From a virus, in the IMG/VR virus record IMGVR_UViG_3300023223_000827, positions 1-37,841 of that record: a stretch of DNA of 37,841 nt. One strand, written 5' to 3'. Made by a program: the position numbers and the translations under genes. The notes under the pieces were generated by a model that worked only from the letters and a program-made list of their open reading frames with translations, was not told where the DNA came from and searched no databases. Position 1 is the stretch's first letter. Every line of letters starts with the position of its first letter. Positions 30,647 through 37,841 of the stretch are shown piece by piece.

Positions 30647-30871
30647 CAGAGTGCGAAATAGAGGATTTGAATAAGGAATACCCTAGCGAAATGGGAATGT
30701 AGACGATCAGGCGAAGCAACAGTTTAGTAGCCTGATAAGAGTTCCCAAAGTAGGCCAACCACCCATGGCGTATTGGGTGGCCCTAGTAGAAGGGGGATAC
30801 TTCCACTGAACGACTAATGTCCAGCCGGGGTGCGATGCCTGGCACTCTTTTACAAACGAGGGATTTTAGAA
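30647..30871 (+). ncRNA. Non-coding stretch with nested stems, candidate structured RNA
   Basis: There is no gene in these 225 bases. TGGGAA (30692-30697) pairs with TTCCCA (30742-30747) and encloses ATCAGGC (30706-30712) paired with GCCTGAT (30730-30736). Directly after, TAGG (30751-30754) pairs with CCTA (30782-30785) and encloses CCACCCA (30759-30765) paired with TGGGTGG (30774-30780). A third weaker fold, GTGC with GCAC, lies near 30830-30844. No T-run follows, so these are not terminators. A leader or small RNA controlling the primase block is possible. Confidence 0.5.
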
Positions 30872-31160
30872 ATGGGTAAGTCGAACAGAATAGAAATGGA
30901 CTATCGGGGGATGAGAGCAAAACAATTTGCGTCACAGATCCTTCATACATTGCAAGACTATCTCCCGACAGATGGGCGCACCAAGCAGCGTATCTATGAA
31001 CATCTATTTGAAACAGCACACGCTCAGAACGCTCTCATTGTCAGTGTACCGCCAGAATTTGACCTGCTTTCTAAGATGGAATCGGAACGTGAAATAAACA
31101 AACGAATGCTAGAGCCGTTTGTAATGAATTTTGGCGATGTGAAACCATAAACGAGGGATT
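30854..31160 (+). repeat. Repeated 12-base leader AAACGAGGGATT (30854-30865 and 31149-31160)
   Basis: The same 12 bases precede two consecutive genes, the 92-residue protein and the primase. The GAGGG could act as a ribosome binding site for the first (9 bases away), but it is about 17 bases from the second start. The second copy begins at the last base of the preceding stop codon. Confidence 0.6.
30872..31150 (+). CDS. Small protein upstream of primase
   Basis: The 92-residue protein (MGKSNRIEMDYRGMRAKQFAS, then TDGRTKQRIYEHLFETAHAQNA) is not recognised. It is charged and helical, without membrane segments. ATG 30872 is chosen over the in-frame ATG at 30830, which lies in the structured non-coding stretch. 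GAGGG lies upstream. Its place just before the primase suggests a replication accessory role, which is inference. Confidence 0.65.
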   Translation: MGKSNRIEMDYRGMRAKQFASQILHTLQDYLPTDGRTKQRIYEHLFETAHAQNALIVSVPPEFDLLSKMESEREINKRMLEPFVMNFGDVKP

Positions 31161-31174
31161 CTGAGCGATAAATC

Positions 31175-32260
31175 ATGGCTAAACCTGACATTAAAATAAT
31201 AGCGAATTTGCTGACGGACCGGATTGATAGTCTGGTTCATGTGTTATTGCCGCGGGGCAAGCGTCATGGCCATGAATGGCGGGTTGGATCTCTGGCCGGT
31301 GAACCTGGTCATAGCTTGTCCGTAAATATCGGATCGTCGCGGCCTGGTGTCTGGAAGGATTTTAGTTCTTCGACAGATCACGGAGACGCCTTTGATCTGG
31401 TCGCCTGTTGTCTGTTTGGCGGTGATAAAAAACAGGCTCTGGCGTGGGCAATCTCCTGGCTGGGGCTTGATGATTTCAGCCCGGATCGATTGAAACAGAC
31501 TCGCCGGACGGCAGAGAAGCGGAAAAGTGAACGAGAGCTGGAATCCCGACACCAGAAAATGAAGACTCGCAAACATGCCCATAAAATCTGGATCGATGCG
31601 GAGCCCATTATTGCGGGTACGCTGGTTGATAAATATCTAAAGGGACGGGGAATCGATATCAGCAAGCTGGAATTCAGGCCAGGCTCTATCCGTTTTGCCT
31701 CTGCCATTCGGGAGCCGTCCACCAAACAAGATTTTCCGGCAATGGTGACCTGCATCAATGGGGTTACTGGTAATTTTGCCGCGGTTCACCGGACATTCCT
31801 GCAGGTTTTACCGGATGGCCAGGTCGTCAAGGCCGATGTCCGGGACAGTAAAATGGTTCTTGGCTCGTTTAAAGGCGGCTGTATCCGTCTCTGGCGGGGC
31901 GAAGATATAGATCCGGAGACGGGAGAGATTAAACGTGGGTTGCCGTGGGGCAAGATTAAACAGCCTTGCCGCCTGACGATTATCGAAGGTATTGAGGACG
32001 GTTTAACGATTGCCCTGGTCAAGTCCGATCGGCGGATCGCCGCCTCGGTGACGATCGCTCATATGTCGATGATGATGCTGCCAGAGTGTTTCGAGGAAGT
32101 GCAGATCATTGCCGACAACGACAAAGAGGACAGCAAGGCCGCGGCTGCACTCAATACAGCGATCACCAATTTTCAGAAACAGGGCCGGAAAGTTTTTATC
32201 AGCCGGGCTCCTGCCGGGTTTAAGGATGTTAATGAACTGTTGAATAGGGAAGGATCTTGA
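31175..32260 (+). CDS. DnaG-type primase with TOPRIM domain
   Basis: The 361-residue protein makes RNA primers for phage replication. The N-terminal part (VWKDFSSSTDHGDAFDLVAC, residues about 62-82) resembles the zinc-finger-derived module of phage primases. The C-terminal TOPRIM has IIEGIEDGL with E271 and IIADND with D314 and D316, and ends PAGFKDVNELL, the typical close. ATG 31175 has GAGCGA upstream. It is followed by a helicase-like ATPase two genes later, forming the replication block. Confidence 0.88.
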   Translation: MAKPDIKIIANLLTDRIDSLVHVLLPRGKRHGHEWRVGSLAGEPGHSLSVNIGSSRPGVWKDFSSSTDHGDAFDLVACCLFGGDKKQALAWAISWLGLDDFSPDRLKQTRRTAEKRKSERELESRHQKMKTRKHAHKIWIDAEPIIAGTLVDKYLKGRGIDISKLEFRPGSIRFASAIREPSTKQDFPAMVTCINGVTGNFAAVHRTFLQVLPDGQVVKADVRDSKMVLGSFKGGCIRLWRGEDIDPETGEIKRGLPWGKIKQPCRLTIIEGIEDGLTIALVKSDRRIAASVTIAHMSMMMLPECFEEVQIIADNDKEDSKAAAALNTAITNFQKQGRKVFISRAPAGFKDVNELLNREGS

Positions 32261-32263
32261 CCG

Positions 32264-32581
32264 ATGGAAGAACTTAAACCAAACGTTGCCAATGCGCTCA
32301 AACTGATCACCGAAGCTGCGGACAAAGGTGAACGTTGTCCGGTGAATAAAAATATCCCAAGCGCTGGAACGGTAATTCCTGAACTGGTCAGAATGGGGTT
32401 GATCAGGATAGAGGTTTATCAATGGAACTGGCGTGTTGTGGAAATTGTCAAAACTGGCAATAAAACAAAATCCTCACCCTATAACGGCAAGCCTTACAAG
32501 ATTATTGATCATGAGGGAAGGCAAACGAAAAGCATTTCCAACAAGGAACGCAGAAATAATGCGTTATCGTTGAATAGATAG
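32264..32581 (+). CDS. Winged-helix-like protein of the replication block
   Basis: The 105-residue protein (NVANALKLITEAADKGERCP, IPELVRMGLIRIEVYQWNWRVVEI) has a helix-turn-helix and wing-like pattern seen in small proteins of alphaproteobacterial phages and their hosts. The basic C-terminus (RQTKSISNKERRNN) suits DNA binding. It starts 3 bases after the primase stop. A role in replication initiation or gene control is plausible. Confidence 0.65.
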   Translation: MEELKPNVANALKLITEAADKGERCPVNKNIPSAGTVIPELVRMGLIRIEVYQWNWRVVEIVKTGNKTKSSPYNGKPYKIIDHEGRQTKSISNKERRNNALSLNR

Positions 32582-32590
32582 GAATAAATA

Positions 32591-32740
32591 ATGTTTAAAT
32601 ATTTCAATGAATTATTGGGTCTGTTGAGATCTATAAATAGCCGATTAATAAATATTGATGCTCGGTTAATTGCATTGGAGCGTTGCGTTGCCAATCCGGG
32701 CCATGGTTCGTCGTTCATCAAAACCAGTCCACACGATTAA
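32591..32740 (+). CDS. 49-residue coiled-coil protein
   Basis: A short gene of 49 codons plus stop. The first half is helical with heptad leucines and isoleucines (FNELLGLLRSINSRLINIDARLIALERC), then a Gly/Ser/Pro tail (NPGHGSSFIKTSPHD). AGGAAT lies 7 bases before ATG 32591. Small proteins of this form recur in alphaproteobacterial phages ahead of replication genes. Function unknown. Confidence 0.6.
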   Translation: MFKYFNELLGLLRSINSRLINIDARLIALERCVANPGHGSSFIKTSPHD

Positions 32741-32760
32741 TTCATTGCCGGGGTATCTCT

Positions 32761-34632
32761 TTGTCAAATAAAAATAAAACACCAACTGAGCAGGTTGCTG
32801 ACGTTCTGGATGAGGCGGTTGAGGCTCCTGTGCAAGATCAGGAAGATATAGACTTGCCGCCTGACAGCCAGAAAACAGTCCCGGCGGAAACTGTCAGTTA
32901 TAAGGAATTCCAGTATCTGAAAATGGATTGGGATATCGGATTGCCGAAAGGCTGTCCGGTTCAGCCGTTGGGGATCTCCGGAGACGTTCATTATTATCTG
33001 GATGGCCTGGGACAACTGAGGCCGATCAAGGCCAAGGACCACACTAAAAATATTCTCCAGTCAATGTTTGCCGGTAAGATGGAATTTATTTTTGAGGCAT
33101 GGCCGCGGTTTGGGCAGGACGGGAAGCTGGTCAAAGGTGGATGGAGAGCTGAGATCGCCACAAATCAGCTGATGGAGGCAACAGGTAAAAAAGGGATATG
33201 GAACCCATCTGAAAAAGTGCGTGGCCGCGGGGCGTGGAAAGATGCGGAAGGCGATTTGATCCTGCATCTTGGTGGCCAGGTGTTATCCAAAGGCGATATG
33301 TTCCGGCCTGGTATCGTTGACGGGATGGTTTACCCGGCAGAAGAGGCCCTACCTCTACCCCATGCACCAACAAAGGAAAACGTCGATATTGCGGCAAAAT
33401 ATGCCGGGGAAACGCTTGCCCTGCTTGATTCGTGGAAATGGAAGCGTCCGGACATCGATCCGATCCTTACCCTAGGGTGGCTGGCTGCAGGTAAGCTGGG
33501 CGGGGCGTTGGACTGGCGTCCGACGATTTGGATAACCGGCGGATCCAATACCGGCAAATCAACCCTTCAAGAGCTGGTGAAGTCGTATTTGAATAACGGG
33601 ATGATCTGGGTTACCGATTCAACACAAGCCTATGTGCAGCAACGTTTAGGGCACTCCTCGTTGCCAATCCTGCTGGATGAGGCGGAATCAGAAGAGGATA
33701 ACCGTAAAATCAATGCCATGGTCAAGCTGGCCCGGCAGGCCTCCAGTGGGGGCCGGATCGGTCGCGGTGGATCTGATCACAAGGCGGTTGATTTTACCGT
33801 ACAAAGTTCGTTCCTGTTTTCGTCAATCCTGATACCGCCCTTGTTACCGCAGGATCGATCGCGAATAGCCGTTCTGGAACTTCAGCAATTCAATACCAAG
33901 ACGGATTTCAAGATCGACCCTAAATTTCTGCATGAGGCCGGGCTTGTTGCGATGACCCGTTTAATTGCCATGTGGAAGCGGGTTCCGGAGTTTATCGACG
34001 TACACCGTTCGGCTTTGGCTGATGTTGGCCATACAGCGCGGGGGTGTGATCAATACGGGGTATTATTGGGGCTCGCGGATCTGATGCTGAATGATAATCC
34101 GAGTCCGGATCTCGCTAAGAAATGGGCAAAAGAGGTTGACGCATTGGCTATGGCAGAACTATCCGACGATGTTCCGGACCAGGTTCGCTGTCTCAATCAT
34201 CTGCTGACCCATCACGCGGATCACTACAAGAGCGGTACGAATGTCGGGCTGTCTCAGGTGGTTTCAGATGGTGTCGAGGCTTATACCGGCCATGATTATG
34301 AATCGGGTGATAGCTGGTATAAAGTCCTGACTTCCTACGGGATGCGGATCTATAAACAGGATGAAACTGTCTTTCTGGCTGTGGCCAATGGCAACACAGG
34401 CCTTAACAAGATCTACACAAACACGCAATGGGCGGCACGATCCGGGGCCGGTGGTGGCTGGCGGCAAGCCTTGCAACGTCTGGAGGGAGCAATCGCGGGC
34501 GGTCCTATTCATATCGGGGTGACTACCCGTTGTACGCTGATACCGCTTAACCTGGTCCTGAGCCCTGAACAATACGCAAAACACATAAAGGGCACGGCTC
34601 AGGGTGAGCTGATGCCGCGAGATAATATTTGA
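32761..34632 (+). CDS. Helicase-like P-loop ATPase of the replication block
   Basis: The 623-residue protein has Walker A GGSNTGKST at residues 260-268 and Walker B LPILLDEAES with D306-E307. The sequence after it (RIGRGGSDHKAVDFTVQSSFLFSSI) resembles the sensor region of SF3/D5-type helicases. It probably unwinds DNA with the primase encoded upstream. The start is uncertain: TTG 32761, after GGGGT, begins SNKNKTPTEQVADVL. Extending upstream would overlap the 49-residue gene and uses another ATG (32683) with no binding site. The gene ends the rightward operon; a strong terminator follows. Confidence 0.8.
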   Translation: MSNKNKTPTEQVADVLDEAVEAPVQDQEDIDLPPDSQKTVPAETVSYKEFQYLKMDWDIGLPKGCPVQPLGISGDVHYYLDGLGQLRPIKAKDHTKNILQSMFAGKMEFIFEAWPRFGQDGKLVKGGWRAEIATNQLMEATGKKGIWNPSEKVRGRGAWKDAEGDLILHLGGQVLSKGDMFRPGIVDGMVYPAEEALPLPHAPTKENVDIAAKYAGETLALLDSWKWKRPDIDPILTLGWLAAGKLGGALDWRPTIWITGGSNTGKSTLQELVKSYLNNGMIWVTDSTQAYVQQRLGHSSLPILLDEAESEEDNRKINAMVKLARQASSGGRIGRGGSDHKAVDFTVQSSFLFSSILIPPLLPQDRSRIAVLELQQFNTKTDFKIDPKFLHEAGLVAMTRLIAMWKRVPEFIDVHRSALADVGHTARGCDQYGVLLGLADLMLNDNPSPDLAKKWAKEVDALAMAELSDDVPDQVRCLNHLLTHHADHYKSGTNVGLSQVVSDGVEAYTGHDYESGDSWYKVLTSYGMRIYKQDETVFLAVANGNTGLNKIYTNTQWAARSGAGGGWRQALQRLEGAIAGGPIHIGVTTRCTLIPLNLVLSPEQYAKHIKGTAQGELMPRDNI

Positions 34633-34732
34633 CAATCAATCTGCATTGAGGTTACAAAGACAAACGATCCCGCCCAGTTCTGCTTTAGTGCGGCTCAAGG
34701 GTCGGCGCTTTTAAGCCAGCACAAACAGAAAG

Positions 34733-34768
34733 AAACCCGCCAGTATCCAAAGTACTGGCGGGTTTTCT
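34733..34768. terminator. Bidirectional intrinsic terminator
   Basis: AAACCCGCCAGTA (34733-34745) and TACTGGCGGGTTT (34753-34765) form a perfect 13-base stem with a 7-base loop. Rightward, T-rich sequence follows (TTTTCTGTTTTG). Leftward, a less pure T-rich stretch follows. It separates the converging rightward replication operon and leftward methyltransferase operon. Confidence 0.9.
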
Positions 34769-34813
34769 GTTTTGTTGTTTTGTGCGCCGTGCATATGGCG
34801 GTTGAAACAAGTG

Positions 34814-35809
34814 TTATTTTTCGATGATGATCATAACCGTTGAAACCATAGTTCCGCTTTGTTTAAATTCTCCGGCCTCGATGTCTATTTTATATCCGCC
34901 GACCTGGTCAAACCACCGGCGGAATTCAACACACTTTTGATCCTTTCTGTAGAAAGGACCTGGTGACATGATCGAGGTCATTATTCCGGAACCGTTAAGG
35001 CAATAATAAGCCTTCATAACATGGGCAATATCCTGCAGTTTTTCAAAAGGTGGATTCATGGCGATACGGTCATAATCTGCACCAATATATTCGGCTTCAT
35101 GACCTAAAAAATCACCGGCGATTAAGTTGTGACCTTTCAATTCAAGGATGTTTCGTAAAGCTGGCCATATCTCGCAACAATCAACGATTGCCCCTAACCC
35201 GCGGGCCTTGTCGGCAACTCCTCCGGATCCTGCTTCCGGCTCCAGAAATTTATGGCCGGGTTGAACGTTCAGATATTCAAACATCTGGTTTATCAGTTTT
35301 TCCGATGTGGCAAAATATCCGGGGATGTTGGAAAATGAGAGTCCATTAATCATATCCCGGAGTTTGTCGGCCTGTTCTTCAGCGTCTGACTTGCCGGTGA
35401 GCAATGACCATAGGGTTAAACTGTCCTGAGAGTCGATGTAGGGCTTGCCGGTACAGGTTGAGGGCGAATAATACCCGGTTCCGCGGTGCTGTTCGGACCT
35501 GGTCAAGTTGTGAACCGCTTTTTTAGTGGTGATGCGCGGGAGGACGTCCGGCAGATCCGCCAGCTTGCGTAGGGCCTGCTGTGTGCGCTGCAGGTGTTCT
35601 CCGTCCAGTCGGGCATAGGAGGCCTGTTGCATCCGCTTAGGGGTGTTCGTCTGGCGATCAGATAGCTTGTCATCGATCGCGGACTGCATCGAGTCCGCCA
35701 GGTCGCGGAACTTGTCCGCTCTGGCGGTGTTTGGGGTGGCTATGTTCGGGGATCTGCGTTCGGTTGGCCGTGGTTGGTCGTCGTCGATTAGGATGAAATT
35801 GCAATTCAT
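34814..35809 (-). CDS. Adenine-type DNA methyltransferase
   Basis: The 331-residue protein has the S-adenosylmethionine motif FLEPEAGSG (188-196) and the catalytic NPPF (252-255). The order, cofactor motif first and catalytic motif second, is that of gamma/alpha-type amino-methyltransferases modifying adenine at N6. An acidic motif II-like CCEIWPAL follows. The 160-residue N-terminus is Arg- and Gln-rich and unfamiliar. It would protect phage DNA or regulate binding. It is not of the DPPY type used by the host cell-cycle methylase CcrM. ATG 35809 has AGGAG 8 bases upstream. No restriction partner is present. Confidence 0.85.
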   Translation of the reverse strand: MNCNFILIDDDQPRPTERRSPNIATPNTARADKFRDLADSMQSAIDDKLSDRQTNTPKRMQQASYARLDGEHLQRTQQALRKLADLPDVLPRITTKKAVHNLTRSEQHRGTGYYSPSTCTGKPYIDSQDSLTLWSLLTGKSDAEEQADKLRDMINGLSFSNIPGYFATSEKLINQMFEYLNVQPGHKFLEPEAGSGGVADKARGLGAIVDCCEIWPALRNILELKGHNLIAGDFLGHEAEYIGADYDRIAMNPPFEKLQDIAHVMKAYYCLNGSGIMTSIMSPGPFYRKDQKCVEFRRWFDQVGGYKIDIEAGEFKQSGTMVSTVMIIIEK

Positions 35810-35835
35810 TTATTTTGCTCCTGTTTTAAAGTTGA

Positions 35836-36228
35836 TTAATCCCAGAGATTGCCTTGTTTCGGGCCTTTTTCCGGGTCTTTTTCGCAACCAGGTATAACGA
35901 ATTGTTCCCCGGTTTTGGTTAATTCTGTTTTAGGTGTTCGTGCGGCTAAGGCCTCCATATATTCGTCTAGGCTTAGCGCAGGGGATTCATTTAAAGCCGC
36001 TAAAATTTCAGATTTGAATCTTTCATAGAGCTTTGCTAGTGTTTTAGGCATGCCGCCAAAAGCCGCATTATCATCATATGTCGGCCAATTTTTATCCGTA
36101 GTCCAATCGGAATGCTGGTTTTTTCTGAATTCAAAATGTGAACAATTTGAAAGCAAAAAATCGCTGTATTCAACAACGCATCGCCATTGAAAGTTTGCTA
36201 TTTTCATATGTGGGGTGGCGTAAATCAT
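35836..36228 (-). CDS. Hypothetical protein
   Basis: The 130-residue protein is not recognised. It begins MIYATPHMKIANFQWRCVV and has a helical middle (MPKTLAKLYERFKSEILAAL). It ends with a charged stretch (GCEKDPEKGPKQGNLWD). ATG 36228 has AGGA 8 bases upstream; the longer in-frame form from 36291 lies inside the previous gene. It overlaps nothing and lies 26 bases before the methyltransferase start. Confidence 0.65.
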   Translation of the reverse strand: MIYATPHMKIANFQWRCVVEYSDFLLSNCSHFEFRKNQHSDWTTDKNWPTYDDNAAFGGMPKTLAKLYERFKSEILAALNESPALSLDEYMEALAARTPKTELTKTGEQFVIPGCEKDPEKGPKQGNLWD

Positions 36229-36232
36229 TATT

Positions 36233-36442
36233 TTAATCCTGTAAAAATCCGGGTGATTTGCAGTTGTGACAATATGCTTTGTCGTTGGCATCTTCCCAGT
36301 TATACGACTCGATCCAATCTGTTTGATTTCCGCACACAGTACATTCGAGAATTACACCTGGATCACCGGCATCGACCATAAACATTTCGACTTGTGCCGG
36401 TGTGTCAGCTCCTCCAAAAAGATTCATTTGATTTTTATACAT
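36233..36442 (-). CDS. Zinc-ribbon protein
   Basis: The 69-residue protein has ECTVCGNQTD with C34 and C37, and YCHNC with C58 and C61, forming a likely zinc ribbon. The N-terminus (MYKNQMNLFGGADTP) is separate. AGGTGA lies about 5 bases before ATG 36442. It could bind DNA, RNA or a host protein. It is encoded 60 bases after the DnaJ-like gene, with a long inverted repeat between. Confidence 0.7.
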   Translation of the reverse strand: MYKNQMNLFGGADTPAQVEMFMVDAGDPGVILECTVCGNQTDWIESYNWEDANDKAYCHNCKSPGFLQD

Positions 36443-36458
36443 GATGTCACCTGTTGAT

Positions 36459-36492
36459 TGTTTCAGGCACCATGTACATGACACCTGAAACA
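36459..36492. repeat. Inverted repeat containing palindrome CATGTACATG, copy 4
   Basis: TGTTTCAGG (36459-36467) and CCTGAAACA (36484-36492) form 9-base arms. They flank the palindrome CATGTACATG (36471-36480), separated by 3 mismatched bases on each side. No T-run is next to it, so a simple terminator is unlikely. It lies just upstream of the zinc-ribbon gene and after the DnaJ-like gene, where it could act as an operator or RNA hairpin. Confidence 0.7.
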
Positions 36493-36502
36493 GTGTGATT
36501 GA

Positions 36503-37000
36503 TTAAGCCGGGACGTGTGAAACGTGGCTGTATTCCGGGCGGTGTGGTGCCGTTGATCCATATTTAGCGCGGATTTTCTCAAGACTTGTGCGGCCCTGGC
36601 TCTTAGATTTCCAGTTGTCCGGGCGAAAGTTCCACGCTTTTTTCTTGCTGGCGAACTTGTAACCACTGGCTTTGAGCGTGTCTTTATGGGTTCTTGTATC
36701 GCCGGTAACCCATACCCATGCCCCGCAGATCTCGATCAGCAGGCCGGGAAGGTTGATAATTGCGTTAATGGCATCGTTCAGGGCTTCGGGGTAGTCTTGG
36801 TTTGAACATTCCGCGTCGATTGTCCCGGTGAACTCTTTCAGGGTGTCAAAGGCCATATTGATGATTTTCATCATCTCAAGGCCTGCCGGGTTTATGTCGG
36901 GGTGATATTTCTTAGCCGCGGCCCTGTGGGCTGTTTTTACGGTCTCCGGCGTGATCTCTCCATCAAGATCAAGAACCTTGGCAGCATCTGAAGGTTTCAT
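36503..37000 (-). CDS. DnaJ-domain protein
   Basis: The 165-residue protein has a J-domain over residues 1-60 with the HPD tripeptide at 33-35 (AAKKYHPDINPAG). The J-domain stimulates the host DnaK ATPase. The C-terminal part (GAWVWVTGDTRTHKDTLKASG, then FASKKKAWNFRPDNW) is a module often fused to phage J-domains. A hydrophobic middle (INAIINLPGLLIEI) may anchor or fold. ATG 37000 has AAGGA 9 bases upstream and a promoter with a perfect TTGACA behind it. First gene of the leftward operon. Confidence 0.82.
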   Translation of the reverse strand: MKPSDAAKVLDLDGEITPETVKTAHRAAAKKYHPDINPAGLEMMKIINMAFDTLKEFTGTIDAECSNQDYPEALNDAINAIINLPGLLIEICGAWVWVTGDTRTHKDTLKASGYKFASKKKAWNFRPDNWKSKSQGRTSLEKIRAKYGSTAPHRPEYSHVSHVPA

Positions 37001-37037
37001 TTTGATTAATCCTTTTTGTACGTTGTGGTTGAGCTAA

Positions 37038-37066
37038 TCTGTAAAGATTAAAAAAACATTTGTCAA
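37038..37066 (-). promoter_or_regulatory. Promoter for the leftward DnaJ/methyltransferase operon
   Basis: Read leftward: TTGACA (37066-37061), a 17-base spacer, TACAGA (37043-37038). The -35 hexamer is the sigma-70 consensus; the -10 is weaker. It lies about 40 bases before the DnaJ-like start. Confidence 0.65.
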
Positions 37067-37337
37067 CCCTGAATTGATAAATCAGTCAAAATAATCCTGA
37101 TGATCACCTGCTTGTCTAGGGTTAAACCCTACAAAAAATGAGGATTGATGCGCCTTGCGCGGTGCGCTAGGGGCATCAATGCCTTCTAAGTCCCTCACCC
37201 ACCAGAACACTAAAAAACCGGACATACTCGCTCCCTTATCCGAGCCGGGCATTTTCTATCACTCTCGTTATGGTCATATTCACCCCTACCCCATACCCCT
37301 TGATTTCAATCAAGGGAATTCCTGATTTTGTTGATTT

Positions 37338-37346
37338 TGGTATAAT
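37338..37346 (+). promoter_or_regulatory. Extended -10 promoter (TGGTATAAT)
   Basis: TGGTATAAT has the TG extension and a perfect TATAAT at 37341-37346. No good -35 is at 17 bases, which extended -10 promoters can do without. Transcription would run into the CGTAAG repeats and on to the small terminase, so it may be the late promoter, with the repeats downstream as regulator sites. Confidence 0.5.
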
Positions 37347-37351
37347 CAGGG

Positions 37352-37589
37352 CGTAAGGTGGCGTAAGGCCAAACGTAAGGAATAAAGTGTTTGTTATCAA
37401 TGGTCTAACGGTGTCTTACGGAATAACGGGTAAAAATGAAGGCTCGTATGTGTGCGCATATACACGCACACATTGGAGTTAAGAGTAAAAGCGTAAGATC
37501 GTTAGAAATGTATATAAGTTATTGATATATATGAATAAATGACCTAACGTTTGGCCTTACGCGGTCTTACGTTTTTGAATTTGCGTAAG
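37352..37589. repeat. Eight CGTAAG/CTTACG repeats (iteron-like block)
   Basis: CGTAAG occurs at 37352, 37362, 37374, 37492 and 37584, and its complement CTTACG at 37415, 37556 and 37566. Related CTAACG/CGTTAG forms lie between them. GCGTAAGGCCAAACGT (37361-37376) is repeated inverted at 37547-37562 as a 16-base perfect match. Another inverted repeat, ATGTGTGCG with CGCACACAT (37448-37473), lies in the middle. Spacing is irregular. Confidence 0.8.
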
Positions 37590-37636
37590 ATTGATATTCG
37601 AGTAAGTCACTGAAACAATTAAATAGTGGTGTTTTA

Positions 37637-37841
37637 ATGTCTGATACAGAAAGTGAGAATACCGGTATTTCAGCCGCCATTGATCAGGCGATGGATGATG
37701 CCGAAGACGAAAATCTCGGATGGTCCGGACAGCAATTGAGCCTTTTACCGACTGATCCGCTCGCAGGGGCCATAATTGCAGGGAAGGGGCGTCCGGTTGG
37801 GTCTCGGAACAAGACGACGCTGGACTGGTCGAAGTACATCA
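37637..37841 (+). CDS. terS: Terminase small subunit, N-terminal part (continues at position 1)
   Basis: ATG 37637 opens a frame that runs off the window after 68 codons. It encodes an acidic N-terminus (MSDTESENTGISAAIDQAMD), QQLSLLPTDPLAGA, and GRPVGSRNKTTLDWSKYI. The last segment is typical of small terminases of this phage group. The frame matches the 5' end of the window exactly. The ribosome binding site is weak (AGTGG, 7 bases). The gene directly follows the repeat-rich non-coding region. Confidence 0.8.
   Translation, partial: MSDTESENTGISAAIDQAMDDAEDENLGWSGQQLSLLPTDPLAGAIIAGKGRPVGSRNKTTLDWSKYI

Larger units (their letters stand above)
37001..37636. other. 636-base non-coding region, candidate origin or late control region
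   Basis: No gene is seen. From left to right it contains the leftward promoter; a 15-base palindrome TAGGGTTAAACCCTA (37118-37132); a GATGC/GCATC hairpin near 37144-37176; and a nested CCGG-CTCG/CGAG-CCGG stem (37218-37248). Further right are an extended -10 promoter, the CGTAAG repeat block, and an AT-rich stretch near 37507-37542. The small terminase gene begins at its right edge. Repeats plus AT-rich DNA suggest a replication origin or a regulator-binding region. Confidence 0.6.

Noticed and set aside
30806-30825. GAACGACTA, resembling the R element of group I introns, in the structured gap
   Set aside because: No matching S, P or Q elements are present, and the genes on either side are not halves of one gene.
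34633-34732. A possible tRNA or small RNA between the helicase stop and the terminator
   Set aside because: Only a short GGCT/AGCC stem is found; no cloverleaf or acceptor end could be built.
37344-37600. The repeat block as a CRISPR array
   Set aside because: Repeats are only 6 bases, on both strands and irregularly spaced; no cas genes are present.

Overview
The window reads as a complete or nearly complete genome of a small-tailed (podovirus-type) phage, about 37.8 kb. It probably infects an alphaproteobacterium. The structural module matches the order known from Bordetella phage BPP-1 and, more distantly, T7: small and large terminase, portal, a Bbp19-like protein, scaffold, capsid, Bbp16-like cement protein, two tail-tube proteins, internal or ejection proteins, tail fibre, lysis genes. 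The alphaproteobacterial host is an inference. It rests on two small proteins with the C-terminal Cys/His pattern of GcrA and on a repressor helix-turn-helix of a type common in that class. The window closes on itself: its last 9 bases equal its first 9, and the small terminase gene runs off the right end and resumes in frame at the left end.

Layout. Positions 1-23989 (+) carry DNA packaging, head, tail, ejection, tail fibre and lysis genes, mostly joined by ATGA, TAATG or GTGA overlaps. Strong hairpins separate capsid, cement and tail genes. The lysis block (21748-23989) holds a membrane protein with a possible cysteine-hydrolase tail, an XhlA-like protein, a SleB-type cell-wall hydrolase and a DUF2235 (Tle1-like) lipase. 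No recognisable spanin pair is present. A terminator at 24012-24039 ends the leftward operon 26365-24081 and probably also the late genes. That operon encodes a repressor, a GcrA-like mini-protein, a zinc-finger protein, a short tyrosine recombinase, a small hypothetical protein and a MazG-like protein. A divergent control region (26366-26472) with overlapping inverted repeats separates the repressor from a Cro-like protein.

The rightward early operon (26473-34632) begins with many small genes, including an ASCH-domain protein and two MazG-like proteins. It continues with a TOPRIM protein resembling topoisomerase VI subunit A, a DnaG-type primase and a helicase-like ATPase. There is no phage DNA or RNA polymerase, so host enzymes are presumably used. 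Converging on it from the right is a leftward set (37000-34814): a DnaJ-domain protein, a zinc-ribbon protein, a hypothetical protein and an adenine-type DNA methyltransferase. The last 640 bp before the small terminase start are non-coding and carry eight CGTAAG/CTTACG repeats, a long inverted repeat and an AT-rich stretch. This is the best candidate for an origin or late control region.

Most unusual points: seven consecutive small early genes share a C-terminal TSV-type tail whose DNA also sits just ahead of the next ribosome binding site; a lipase directly follows the endolysin; an 84-codon ORF with its own ribosome binding site lies inside an ejection-protein gene, exactly where codon use changes; a perfect 10-base palindrome CATGTACATG recurs four times, only in the early regions; and a 225-base non-coding stretch folds into nested stems.
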